Shown: positions 40,307 to 48,278 of the stretch, piece after piece
Layout: each line of letters opens with the position of its first letter
Numbering within the stretch: the stretch's first letter is position 1
Assembly (NCBI RefSeq): GCF_039538065.1
Contig: NZ_BAABBR010000001.1
Location: 372,001 to 436,000, forward strand
Length of the DNA: 64,000 nt
Direction of reading: 5' to 3'
Source of the DNA: Sphingomonas rosea
GTDB lineage: Bacteria > Pseudomonadota > Alphaproteobacteria > Sphingomonadales > Sphingomonadaceae
Made by a program: the position numbers and the translations under genes
Notes under the pieces: model-generated
The model's input: only the letters and a program-made list of their open reading frames with translations
The model's database searches: none
What the model was told of the DNA's origin: nothing

Positions 40307-41558
40307 CCCCGACGCGCTTGCCCGCCGCTTCGAACATGCCGAGGATTTCGCCGACCTGCTGCTCGCTGTGGAGTGCGCAGAGCGAACAGCGCAAGAGGGT
40401 CATGCCGGCCGGGGTCGCCGGCGGGCGGGCAAGGTTCACGTAGAGCCCCTCCTGGAGGAGCGCTTCCCACATCGCCGCGCCCTTCTCGAGATCGGGCATG
40501 ATCACCGCGATGATCGCCGACTGCGGAGTCTCGGTGCCGAGGGTGAAGCCGAGCTCCTTCAGCCCGCCGTGGAGGCGGCGGCTGTTGGCCCAAAGATGGT
40601 CGCGCTTGTCCTTGGCATCGCGCAGCTTGTCGATCGACACGGCGGCGGTCGCGACCACGCTCGGCGGAAGCGAGGCGGTGAAGACATAGGGACGGCAGAC
40701 GAGGCGGAGGATCTCGAACTTGGGATGGTTCGAGACGCAGAAGCCGCCAACGGTCCCGACCGACTTGGAAAAGGTGCCGATGACGAAGTCGACGTCGTCG
40801 AGCACGCCCTGTTCCTCGGCCACGCCGCGGCCGTTGGGCCCGATGAAGCCCATCGAGTGGGCTTCGTCGACCAGCACCATCGCGCCATGCGCCTTGGAGA
40901 TGGCGACCATCTCCTTGAGCGGTGCGACGTCGCCAAGCATCGAATAGACGCCTTCGAGGACGACCAGCTTGCCGGCCTCGGCCGGGAGGCGCTTCAGGCG
41001 CTTCTCGAGCGCCTCGACGTCATTGTGGCGGAAGGCGACGATCTGGGCGTTGCCGAGCGCGCAGCCGTCGTAGATCGAGGCATGGCTGTCGATGTCGAGG
41101 ATGACGTAATCGTCCTTCCCCGCCATCGTCGAGATGATGCCCAGGTTCGCCTGGTAGCCGGTCGAGAAGACCATGGCATGGTCCATGCCGTAGAAGCGCT
41201 TGAGCGCCTCCTCGCACTCGCGGTGACCCTGATAGGTGCCGTTGAGGACGCGGCTGCCGGTGGTGCCCGAGCCGAATTCGTCGAGCGCCTGCTTGCCCGC
41301 CGCCAGCACGTCGGGGTCGAAGGTCTGCCCCATGTAGTTGTAGGTGCCGAGCAGAATCGTCCGCTTGCCGTTGCAGATGGCGACGGTCGGGCTCTCGACC
41401 CGCTCCATCACCAGGCTGAACGGATCGGTGACCCCGGTCGAGAGCAGGTTCTCGCGGATGTCGATCATCGGCTGGAACTTGTCGAACAGGTCGGATGCGC
41501 CGCCAGCGGGCGCGGCCTTTCCGGGCTCGGCGGTCATGGCAAGGCCGGGATCGGTCAT
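40299..41558 (-). CDS. spt: serine palmitoyltransferase
   Basis: PLP-dependent alpha-oxoamine synthase of 419 residues condensing L-serine with a fatty acyl thioester to 3-ketodihydrosphingosine, the first step of sphingolipid synthesis. The Schiff-base lysine is Lys265 in GTFSKSVGTVGG, His159 (DSHASIYDG) stacks on the cofactor, and DEAHSMG (231-237) supplies the PLP-binding Asp and His. The numbering coincides with the characterised Sphingomonas enzyme, and there is no N-terminal membrane anchor, as in bacterial soluble SPT. ATG at 41558 is two bases after the ACP gene, so the ACP is probably its acyl donor carrier. Confidence 0.96.
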   Translation of the reverse strand: MTDPGLAMTAEPGKAAPAGGASDLFDKFQPMIDIRENLLSTGVTDPFSLVMERVESPTVAICNGKRTILLGTYNYMGQTFDPDVLAAGKQALDEFGSGTTGSRVLNGTYQGHRECEEALKRFYGMDHAMVFSTGYQANLGIISTMAGKDDYVILDIDSHASIYDGCALGNAQIVAFRHNDVEALEKRLKRLPAEAGKLVVLEGVYSMLGDVAPLKEMVAISKAHGAMVLVDEAHSMGFIGPNGRGVAEEQGVLDDVDFVIGTFSKSVGTVGGFCVSNHPKFEILRLVCRPYVFTASLPPSVVATAAVSIDKLRDAKDKRDHLWANSRRLHGGLKELGFTLGTETPQSAIIAVIMPDLEKGAAMWEALLQEGLYVNLARPPATPAGMTLLRCSLCALHSEQQVGEILGMFEAAGKRVGVI

Positions 41559-41560
41559 GC

Positions 41561-41806
41561 TTATTGCCCCTGAAGTTCGCCGACCGCGTCGATCAGCGAC
41601 CCGACCGTCTCGATCTCGGCGGCGCGGTTCATGGTGATGATGATGTCGAACTCGTCCTCGACCGCGGCGACGAAATCCATCACCGTCAGGCTGTCCCATT
41701 CGAGGTCCTGCGCGAAGCGGGTGTCCTCCGCCACGGCAATGCCCTTCTTGTTGAATTCGGCCACCAGGCCGAGGATCTTGCTCTTGCGTTCGTCGCGATC
41801 GGTCAT
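41561..41806 (-). CDS. acyl carrier protein dedicated to sphingolipid synthesis
   Basis: An 81-residue acyl carrier protein with the phosphopantetheine attachment Ser39 in EWDSLTVMDF, where most housekeeping ACPs have DSL in GADSLDTVEL. Helix 2 and the acidic DEFDI segment follow. Its start-to-stop position directly upstream of spt (two-base gap) mirrors the spt-ACP pair of Caulobacter and other sphingolipid producers. It likely carries the long-chain acyl group used by Spt. The N-terminus is more charged than that of fatty-acid-synthase ACP. Confidence 0.92.
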   Translation of the reverse strand: MTDRDERKSKILGLVAEFNKKGIAVAEDTRFAQDLEWDSLTVMDFVAAVEDEFDIIITMNRAAEIETVGSLIDAVGELQGQ

Positions 41807-41886
41807 GTCAGTCTCGCTAGGGTTTCACGGCCTTGAGCGCAACAAAGGGGCGAAAAGCGGGCAATGCCGCGCTAAGGGCACATTCG

Positions 41887-42267
41887 ATGTCCGACGGCCT
41901 GCCCCCTTATGCCCAATTGCTCCAGCTCCGCAGCGAAACCGGAGCGGACGGAACGTTGCTGTTCGTCATGCCCTTCCACGACGACGTGATCGGGCGCCCG
42001 GGCTATCTGCATGGCGGAGCGATCGCCGGGCTGCTGGAATTTGCGGCCTATGGCGAGCTTGCCCGCGCGATCGAGGGTCGCCCGGTTACGCCCAAGCCGA
42101 TCAGCGTGACGATCGATTACCTTCTCGGCGGCCGCGGCGGCGACACCTTCGCGGCGGCGACGATCGAACGACTTGGCGCCCGGATCGCCAACGTCGAGGC
42201 CTTCGCCTGGCAGAAGGATCGCGCCACGCCGATCGCCAGCGCCCGGATCAACTTCCTGCTCGGTTAG
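41887..42267 (+). CDS. PaaI-like hotdog-fold thioesterase
   Basis: A 126-residue hotdog protein from the ATG at 41887. A TTG 18 codons earlier is in frame but has little support. The acyl-CoA/ACP thioesterase signature GYLHGGAIAGLLEFAAYGE contains the HGG of PaaI-type active sites, and PKPISVTIDYLL forms the following strand. These enzymes release acyl groups from CoA or ACP. Located divergent from the sphingolipid ACP and convergent with a lipid-related gene, it could edit acyl-ACP in that pathway, but this is inference. Its stop overlaps that of the next gene by four bases. Confidence 0.85.
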   Translation: MSDGLPPYAQLLQLRSETGADGTLLFVMPFHDDVIGRPGYLHGGAIAGLLEFAAYGELARAIEGRPVTPKPISVTIDYLLGGRGGDTFAAATIERLGARIANVEAFAWQKDRATPIASARINFLLG

Positions 42268-43160
42268 CGGATGGCGCCGCTGCCGATGAGCTTCGGCAGC
42301 AAGGTGAGGCCCGTGAGCAGCGGATGCTTCTTCTGCCATTCGCTGAGCTCGATTGCCGTGCCGGCGTGGCGGTTGATCTTCCACACGATATATTCCGCGC
42401 CGCCGGCGAAGGTCGCGCTGGCCTTGGCGAGGCGGACGACCGAGAGCATCTTGCCCTCGACCCGGCGCCGCCGCCACGAGCCCTTGCAGCGCGTGCCCAC
42501 GTTGCGGGCTGCCGCCATCGCCGGTCCGAAAAACCGCATGTAACGCACGGGATCGCTGTCGACGACCGAAGTCGCACGGCTGCCCTTTTCGGCACGAAGC
42601 TCGGCCGCATAGGTCAGCGCAAAGGCCGCGCGCCACAGCGCGAGCGGCTCCTGGTCGTTGGGAACCTGGCACAAGGCCGCGCCGAGCAGGGTCGGGGCCG
42701 CCCGCGACACCGCGCTGATCGCCCTGCCCCGTGCCTCGGCATCGGCTGCCCACACCAGCCGCGACGGCTGCGCGAAGCGCGCCCAGACCGACACGCTGCG
42801 CGTCTCGGGCCCGTTGAGGCGATGGAAGTCGGCCTCGCTCAGCACCGCATATTTGGCGGCGAGGCCGTCGTGCGCGAAGGGAAAGACGTTCGGCGGGATC
42901 AGCCGGTTGGCGGTGGCGAGCCAGCCCTTGTCGTAGGCGGCGCGATAGTCCGACACGATCAGGTAGAAATCGAGCATCGCCCCTTCGAGCGCGACGTCGC
43001 GCAGGCACGACCCGTAAAAGAGCACCGCCCGCGAGGCCGCGCCGTGCCTGGCCGCGATCGCCTCCGCCATGGCCGAGACGCGGGGGTCCACCGCCTGGTC
43101 CAGCTCCTCGGCGACCAGCGCCTCGAGCGCGGCGGAGGGATCAGGCCGCGAGTCGGACAA
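42264..43160 (-). CDS. nucleotidyltransferase-like protein of lipid cluster
   Basis: About 298 residues if started at the TTG at 43160, which overlaps the lipid kinase gene by 20 bases; an ATG at 43070 would give 268. AVLFYGSCLRD resembles the GS motif of polymerase-beta-type nucleotidyltransferases, but the following DxD position reads LDFYLIV, so the second metal-binding acid appears replaced by Tyr. The C-terminal half is basic and unfamiliar. Similar nucleotidyltransferase-like genes sit beside a ceramide-phosphorylating lipid kinase in Caulobacter sphingolipid loci as I recall; I infer a role in sphingolipid head-group modification. Confidence 0.6.
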   Translation of the reverse strand: MSDSRPDPSAALEALVAEELDQAVDPRVSAMAEAIAARHGAASRAVLFYGSCLRDVALEGAMLDFYLIVSDYRAAYDKGWLATANRLIPPNVFPFAHDGLAAKYAVLSEADFHRLNGPETRSVSVWARFAQPSRLVWAADAEARGRAISAVSRAAPTLLGAALCQVPNDQEPLALWRAAFALTYAAELRAEKGSRATSVVDSDPVRYMRFFGPAMAAARNVGTRCKGSWRRRRVEGKMLSVVRLAKASATFAGGAEYIVWKINRHAGTAIELSEWQKKHPLLTGLTLLPKLIGSGAIR

Positions 43161-44112
43161 AGGACAGGGGAGCGGCGCGGGTCAATGTGATCGGCTTGCC
43201 GATCCCGGCCGTGAACATTTCGCCATCGAGGAACACGGAGGACGAATCGCCCTCGATGCTGATCTCGTCGGCCTCCTCGACGTGGACGCCGGGCAGTTTC
43301 TTGCGGCCCAGCCGCCCGCCGAGCCCGGCGAACAGGCCGCGCAGGAGCGAGCTCGAGCGATGATCGACCGCGAGCAGCTTGAGCGGACCCTTGCCCGCGG
43401 TGTGAAGGTCGCTGTTGAGGAGCAGCCGCTCGAGCGTCGTCACCATCAGGAGGGCGAAACGCCCGCTGAGCGCGCCCTGCCGGCGAACCTTGACCTCGAT
43501 CGGCATCGGCCGCTCGGGCAGCAGCCCGCCGCCGAGCCCGAGCATCTGCCGGATCAGCACCGCGACCGCGGTGATCGCGTGGCTGATCCCGTTCGGAAGT
43601 CCGAGCGGATAGATCTTCTCGCGGCAATATTTCATCGTGTCGGCAAGCCCCGCGCCGCCGAGGAACATGCCGATTACCGGACGGGTCACGCCCTCGCTGG
43701 TGAGCGCGATCAGTTCGCGGGCCACCAGCCGGTCGGTGAGGTCGCCCTCGGCCATCTCGAGCAGGCGCTTAAGCGCCTCCACCGGATCGCCCTGCGCGCC
43801 GAGGTCGAGCGCGATGAGGTTGGTCTTGCCGTTGGGCAGCACCGCGACAGGCGGGCGCTGGTCGGCGAAGTGGCCGCCGTTGACCAGCTCGGTCAGCGCC
43901 GCCTGTACCGTCCCGTCGCCGCCGTTGATCACCAGCACCTTGGGCCGGACCAGCGCGATCGTCTTCAAGGCGTCCCCGACCTGGTCGGCCTTCTCGACCT
44001 CGTAATGGAAGATGTCGGGATGCTCGGCGCAGAACGCGCGGATGCGCGGCAGCTGCAGGAGGTTGCCGGTCGACTTGGGGTTGCTGAGAAGGGCGATTCG
44101 AGCCTTGGCCAT
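43141..44112 (-). CDS. diacylglycerol-kinase-family lipid kinase (candidate ceramide kinase)
   Basis: A 323-residue soluble kinase of the DAGK_cat family. The nucleotide-binding loop NGGDGTVQAAL (about residues 63-73) and the preceding LLSNPKSTGN are diagnostic; AVLPNGKTNLIA replaces the commoner PxGTxN motif. The C-terminal half is the beta-sandwich typical of YegS/DgkB proteins, with SIEGDSSSVFLDGE near the end. Members phosphorylate diacylglycerol, sphingosine or ceramide; the locus favours a sphingoid substrate. ATG at 44112 has GGAGG seven bases upstream and is preferred over a GTG at 44136. The 215-bp gap to lptF holds only a weak CCTGCCC/GGGCAGG stem. Confidence 0.82.
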   Translation of the reverse strand: MAKARIALLSNPKSTGNLLQLPRIRAFCAEHPDIFHYEVEKADQVGDALKTIALVRPKVLVINGGDGTVQAALTELVNGGHFADQRPPVAVLPNGKTNLIALDLGAQGDPVEALKRLLEMAEGDLTDRLVARELIALTSEGVTRPVIGMFLGGAGLADTMKYCREKIYPLGLPNGISHAITAVAVLIRQMLGLGGGLLPERPMPIEVKVRRQGALSGRFALLMVTTLERLLLNSDLHTAGKGPLKLLAVDHRSSSLLRGLFAGLGGRLGRKKLPGVHVEEADEISIEGDSSSVFLDGEMFTAGIGKPITLTRAAPLSFVRLAA

Positions 44113-44327
44113 CAACGCGCCTCCGCCAGCATGCACACGGCCGCGACGCGCATCGCCGTGCCCGTTTCCACCACCTCGTGTCTGCCTTGCGATCGCATCG
44201 ACGTTTCGTCTCTCACCATCACGCTACCCAAGCCTGCCCGGGCCAAATGGCGAGGGCAGGACTACCTAGTTCTCCGATCTAGGCTTGCTTTGCGGCCAAA
44301 TGATGGTGTTGAGGACAAACTACGCTC

Positions 44328-45542
44328 ATGTCGCTCATCGACCGCTACATCGCCAAGGCGATCGCCATTCCCCTGTTCGGCACCCTGCTGCTGGCGGCGA
44401 TGCTGCTTGTCCTCGACAAGATGCTGCGCTTGTTCGATTTCGTGATCAACGCCGGCGGTCCGGTCAGCGTCGTGTGGCGGATGCTCGCCAATCTGCTCCC
44501 CGAATATTTCGCGCTCGGCATCCCGATCGGGCTGATGCTCGGCATCCTGCTCGCCTTCCGCCGCCTCGCCCTGTCGAGCGAACTCGACGCGCTGCGCGGG
44601 GTCGGTGCGGGCTTCGGGCGCCTGCTGCGCGTGCCTTATGGCTATGCCGCGGCGCTCCTGCTCCTCAACCTGTTCATCGTCGGCTGGCTCCAGCCCTGGA
44701 CGCATTACGGCTACGAGCGGCTGCGCTTCGACCTTCGGTCAGGCGCGCTGGGGGCGAGCCTCAAGATCGGCGAGTTCAACACCCTGTCGAATCGCTTCAC
44801 CCTGCGCATCGACCGCAGCGAGAAGAAGGGCACGATGCTCCACGGCCTCTTCGTCCAGGCCGACAACAAGGGCACCTCGGTGGTTGCCACCGCCGCCCAC
44901 GGCCGCTTCCTCGCGACCGACGATCCCGACACGATCCTCCTCCGCCTCGAGGAAGGGCGGCTGATCCAGCAGGATCCCAAGTTCACCGTCCCCCGGACGC
45001 TCGCCTTCCGCACCTACGACCTGCCGATCAAGCTTCCCCGCGTCGACAGCTTCCGCGCCCGCGCGCAGGACGAGACCGAGGAAATGACCCTGCCCGAGCT
45101 CATTCGCGCAGGTTATGGCGGCGCTTCGGCCAGCCGCGAGAGCAATCTCGCGGTCCGCGCCAACCTCCATTTCCGGATGGTCGAGGTGATCATGATGGCG
45201 CTGTTGCCGCTGCTCGCGGTGTCGCTCGCCGTCCCGCCCAAACGCTCCTCGTCGAGTCTGGGCATCTTTATCGGGATCGTGATCGTGGTGGCCTATCACA
45301 AGGTCAACCAATGGGCGGAATCGGCCGGCGCGCGGGGTGACTGGACGCCCGAGCTCGTCATGTACGTGCCCTTCGTGATCCTCGCGGCCGGCATCTTCTG
45401 GATGTACCTGACCCTCGCGACCAAGCCCGGGGGCCAGCCGATCGGCGCGCTCGAACGCGGCGGCGCCAAGGCGTGGAGCGTCATCAAGAAGGTGCTGCCC
45501 AAGCCGCGCCGGTTGCGACGCAAGGCGGCGGCCGCGTCATGA
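44328..45542 (+). CDS. lptF: LptF-type permease of lipid export ABC transporter
   Basis: A 404-residue LptF/LptG-family permease with six transmembrane helices in two groups of three (about 12-115 and 280-375) enclosing a periplasmic beta-jellyroll domain. The coupling region EYFALGIPIGLMLGILLAFRRL is typical. The Lpt complex extracts a glycolipid from the inner membrane and passes it to LptC/LptA. Sphingomonads replace lipopolysaccharide largely by glycosphingolipids, so the cargo here may differ. It is coupled to lptG by an ATGA overlap and lies next to sphingolipid genes. Confidence 0.93.
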   Translation: MSLIDRYIAKAIAIPLFGTLLLAAMLLVLDKMLRLFDFVINAGGPVSVVWRMLANLLPEYFALGIPIGLMLGILLAFRRLALSSELDALRGVGAGFGRLLRVPYGYAAALLLLNLFIVGWLQPWTHYGYERLRFDLRSGALGASLKIGEFNTLSNRFTLRIDRSEKKGTMLHGLFVQADNKGTSVVATAAHGRFLATDDPDTILLRLEEGRLIQQDPKFTVPRTLAFRTYDLPIKLPRVDSFRARAQDETEEMTLPELIRAGYGGASASRESNLAVRANLHFRMVEVIMMALLPLLAVSLAVPPKRSSSSLGIFIGIVIVVAYHKVNQWAESAGARGDWTPELVMYVPFVILAAGIFWMYLTLATKPGGQPIGALERGGAKAWSVIKKVLPKPRRLRRKAAAAS

Positions 45543-46636
45543 TCAATCTCAATTTCTTCCCGTCGAAGCGGCTCGCCCGCTACACGGTCTGGCTCTACAT
45601 TTCGCGCAGCCTCGCGGTGCTGCTGTCGCTCAGCCTCGTGCTCATGATGCTCAACCTCCTGTCGGAATCGGGCAAGATCCTCGCGGTCCCCGGCAACAGC
45701 GAGGCCGAGCTGTGGCGCTATGTCGGCTATCGCCTGCCGCAGCTCATCTCCTTCGCCTTTCCCTTCTCCTTCCTGCTGGGCGCGCTGATCACCTTCACGA
45801 CCCTGAACCAGAGCAGCGAAGTGGTGGCGATGAAGGCGGCGGGCCTGTCCGCCCACCAGCTCCTTGCGCCGCTGATGGCCGCGAGCCTCGCACTGTCCGC
45901 CTTCTCTTTCTTCTTCAACGAGATGGTCGTGGTGAAGGGGACCCGCCAGCTCTCGGCCTGGCAGGACAATGACTACAAGGCGGTGCCGCCCGACAGCGGC
46001 ATCCTCAGCAATGTCTGGGTGGTGGCGGGGGACGACCTTGTCCAGGCGCGGATCGTCACCGGCCGCGCGCCCAACGTCCAGTTGCGCGGCGTGCGCATCT
46101 TCGAGCGGCAGAACAACACCATCGAGCGGATCGTCGATGCCGAGCGGGCGCGCCCCTACGCGGGCGGCTGGATCCTCGAGAATGTCTCGACCTATGACAG
46201 CCAGATGAGCGCGGTCCTGCGCCGCCCGTCGGTCCGCGCGCTCGAGGGCGTCGAACCGCAGCGCTTCACCCTCGCTAAGGTCGATCCCAATGCGCAGGAT
46301 TACGAGACGCTCAGCCGCAACATCGGCGAGATGACGCTGGCGGGTGTCAACACCGCGACCGCCCGGACCGGCCTGTTCCACAAGATCTCGCAGCCGCTCT
46401 CGAGCGTGCTGATGCCGCTGCTCGCGGCAATCGCCGCCTTCGGGCTCGCGCGTTCAGGCAAGGTTCTGGTCCGCGCCGTCATCGGTATGGCGCTTGGTTT
46501 TGCCTATTTCGTTATCGACAATTTCGGCGTCGCCATGGGGAATGTCGGAGCCTATCCGCCGCTGCTCGCGGCCTGGGCGCCGTTTCTGCTGTTCCTGCTG
46601 ATCGGCGAAACCGTCCTGATCCGCTCGGAGGAATGA
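45539..46636 (+). CDS. lptG: LptG-type permease of lipid export ABC transporter
   Basis: A 365-residue partner of LptF with the same layout: three N-terminal helices (about 16-120), a periplasmic jellyroll (NVWVVAGDDLVQARIVTGR) and three C-terminal helices (about 280-362). ATG at 45539, inside the lptF stop, is chosen; the frame is open 22 codons earlier within lptF. LptF and LptG form the heterodimeric channel driven by LptB, whose gene is not in the window. The gene overlaps the following DsbA-like gene by four bases. Confidence 0.93.
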   Translation: MINLNFFPSKRLARYTVWLYISRSLAVLLSLSLVLMMLNLLSESGKILAVPGNSEAELWRYVGYRLPQLISFAFPFSFLLGALITFTTLNQSSEVVAMKAAGLSAHQLLAPLMAASLALSAFSFFFNEMVVVKGTRQLSAWQDNDYKAVPPDSGILSNVWVVAGDDLVQARIVTGRAPNVQLRGVRIFERQNNTIERIVDAERARPYAGGWILENVSTYDSQMSAVLRRPSVRALEGVEPQRFTLAKVDPNAQDYETLSRNIGEMTLAGVNTATARTGLFHKISQPLSSVLMPLLAAIAAFGLARSGKVLVRAVIGMALGFAYFVIDNFGVAMGNVGAYPPLLAAWAPFLLFLLIGETVLIRSEE

Positions 46637-47307
46637 TGAACCGCCTGATCGCTCTCCTGCTTCCCCTCGCGCTGACCGCCGCCGCGGCGCCCCCCGCGAA
46701 GGACTGGCGGACGAACGTCACCGAGACCGCCGCCGGCTGGACCTTCGGCAAGCCCGGCGCGCCGATCCTCACCGAATATGCGAGCTTCGGCTGCCCCCAT
46801 TGCGGCCATTTCGCCGCCGAGACGGGGACGAAGATCGACAGTCTGGTGAAAGCGGGCAAGCTGCGCTTCGCCTTCCGCCCGTTCCTGATCTTCCCGCAGG
46901 ATCGCGCCGGCTATGTCCTCGCGCGCTGCGTTCCTGCCGCGAAGCGCCTCGCCTATATCGAGGCGGTGTTCGCCGACCAGGCTGCGAGCCGCGCCCGGCT
47001 CAAGGACGCCGACGCGAACGAGGCGACCCGTGCCGCCCTTTACAACGCCGAGCTTGCCGGCCCCGTGCCCCATTCGGCGGCGCTGGCCGAGGTCAGCGGG
47101 TTCAAGGCGCTCACCCTCGCCCAGGGCGTGACGGCCGCCAAGGCCGACCAGTGCCTCGCCAACCAGGCCGCGCACGACTGGGTCACCAACGCCGACCTCA
47201 GCTCGCGCACCGCCGGGGTGAAGGGCACGCCGACCTACTTCTGGAAGGGCGTCCAGCTCGGGGAAGACCTGACCCCGGAAAGCCTTCTCAAGGTCCTTCC
47301 GCGATAG
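46633..47307 (+). CDS. periplasmic DsbA-family thioredoxin-fold protein
   Basis: A 224-residue exported protein: signal peptide (residues 1-19) then a DsbA/DsbC-like thioredoxin fold with the redox centre CPHC at 54-57 and a cis-proline loop GVKGTPTYFWKG. It is likely a thiol-disulfide oxidoreductase in the periplasm. Its ATGA overlap with lptG suggests co-translation; since LptD assembly in enterics requires disulfide formation, a link to lipid-export assembly is plausible but unproven. Two adjacent ATG codons (46633, 46636) are possible starts. Confidence 0.88.
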   Translation: MMNRLIALLLPLALTAAAAPPAKDWRTNVTETAAGWTFGKPGAPILTEYASFGCPHCGHFAAETGTKIDSLVKAGKLRFAFRPFLIFPQDRAGYVLARCVPAAKRLAYIEAVFADQAASRARLKDADANEATRAALYNAELAGPVPHSAALAEVSGFKALTLAQGVTAAKADQCLANQAAHDWVTNADLSSRTAGVKGTPTYFWKGVQLGEDLTPESLLKVLPR

Positions 47308-47352
47308 GTCCTTTGTCCCAATGTCGCCGCAATGCCGGTGCATTGTAAGGAC
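47308..47352. repeat. inverted repeat after the DsbA-like gene
   Basis: GTCCTT (47308-47313) with AAGGAC (47347-47352) and CAATG (47319-47323) with CATTG (47341-47345) form an interrupted stem just after the stop codon. No U-tract follows. It may act as a weak terminator or transcript-stabilising structure, or an operator for the hydroxylase gene downstream. Confidence 0.35.
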
Positions 47353-47396
47353 ATAGCGACTGGCATCTCGCGTGCCGGCACCCCATCTATTGAGGC

Positions 47397-48194
47397 ATGA
47401 AGCAAGTGAGCAGCTCGGCAAAGCCCGGCATCTGGAAGCGGTCGCATTACCTCGACCGGATGACCCTCAAGGATCTCTGGATCGCCTATTTCCAGTATCC
47501 GGCGATCATCGCCTACATCGGCCTCGCGATCGCCAGCATCGTGACCTGGTTCGCTTACCCGGCGAGCCTGTTGCAGACGGTGGCCGCGGCCGGCGTGGTT
47601 GTCGTCCTCTATCCGCTCGTCTGGTACTGCCTCCATCGCTGGGTGCTGCACAGCAACTGGATGTTCAAGGTGCCCTTCCTCGCCTCGACCTGGAAGCGCA
47701 TCCACTATGACCATCACCAGGACCCGAACCACCTCGAGGTATTGTTCGGCGCGCTCCACACCACGCTTCCGACCATCGCCGGCGTCAGCATTCCCGTCGG
47801 CTATGCGATCGGCGGGATCGGCGGCGCGGCTGCGGCGCTCGCGGCGGGGCTCATCACGACCTGCGTCTACGAGTTCGTGCACTGCATCCAGCACCTTGCC
47901 TACAAGCCCAAGAGCAAGGTCATCGCCGAGATGAAGAAGCGCCACATGGCGCATCACTTCCACGACGAGAACGGCAATTACGGGATCACCAGCTATCTTT
48001 GGGATCGCGTGCTGGGCACCTTCTACGACCGGCCCGAGCGCCCGAAGAAGAGCCCGACCGTCTTCAACCTCGGCTACACCGAGGAAGTGGCGGTGCGCTA
48101 TCCTTGGGTGAAGACCCTGTCGGGCGGGATCGTCGCCACCGGCCACCCCCGCAAGCGCGGCGACACCCAGAACGCGGACCGCGAGGCCGCCTGA
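47397..48194 (+). CDS. fatty acid hydroxylase superfamily membrane protein
   Basis: A 265-residue integral membrane di-iron hydroxylase. The histidine boxes are HRWVLH (80-85), HYDHH (103-107), HCIQH (162-166) and HMAHHFH (183-189), with HDENGNYGIT after the last, the pattern of sterol desaturase/fatty acid hydroxylase proteins. Four to five hydrophobic segments surround them. Sphingomonad glycosphingolipids carry 2-hydroxy fatty acids, so this is a candidate hydroxylase acting on the ceramide acyl chain; sphingoid-base or carotenoid substrates are alternatives. It lies 6 kb from spt. Confidence 0.85.
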   Translation: MKQVSSSAKPGIWKRSHYLDRMTLKDLWIAYFQYPAIIAYIGLAIASIVTWFAYPASLLQTVAAAGVVVVLYPLVWYCLHRWVLHSNWMFKVPFLASTWKRIHYDHHQDPNHLEVLFGALHTTLPTIAGVSIPVGYAIGGIGGAAAALAAGLITTCVYEFVHCIQHLAYKPKSKVIAEMKKRHMAHHFHDENGNYGITSYLWDRVLGTFYDRPERPKKSPTVFNLGYTEEVAVRYPWVKTLSGGIVATGHPRKRGDTQNADREAA

Positions 48195-48199
48195 CCTGC

Positions 48200-48271
48200 G
48201 CTCCGGCGAAAGTCGGAGTTCAGCGACGGCCCGATCAAGCGAGAAACGCCGGGCTCCTGCTTTCGCGGGCG
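48200..48271. repeat. dispersed repeat element upstream of ubiA
   Basis: Two halves: GCTCCGGCGAAAGTCGGAG (48200-48218), which folds as CTCCG/CGGAG, and GGGCTCCTGCTTTCGCGGGC (48251-48270). Both resemble the element between serC and serA (61865-61933) and are of a type I recognise as common in sphingomonad intergenic DNA. It fills the gap between the hydroxylase and ubiA and ends just before the ubiA GTG. Confidence 0.6.
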
Positions 48272-48278
48272 TTCGGCT

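Noticed and set aside
44233..44260. Terminator in the gap before lptF
   Set aside because: The CCTGCCC/GGGCAGG stem has a 14-base loop and no U-tract on either strand.
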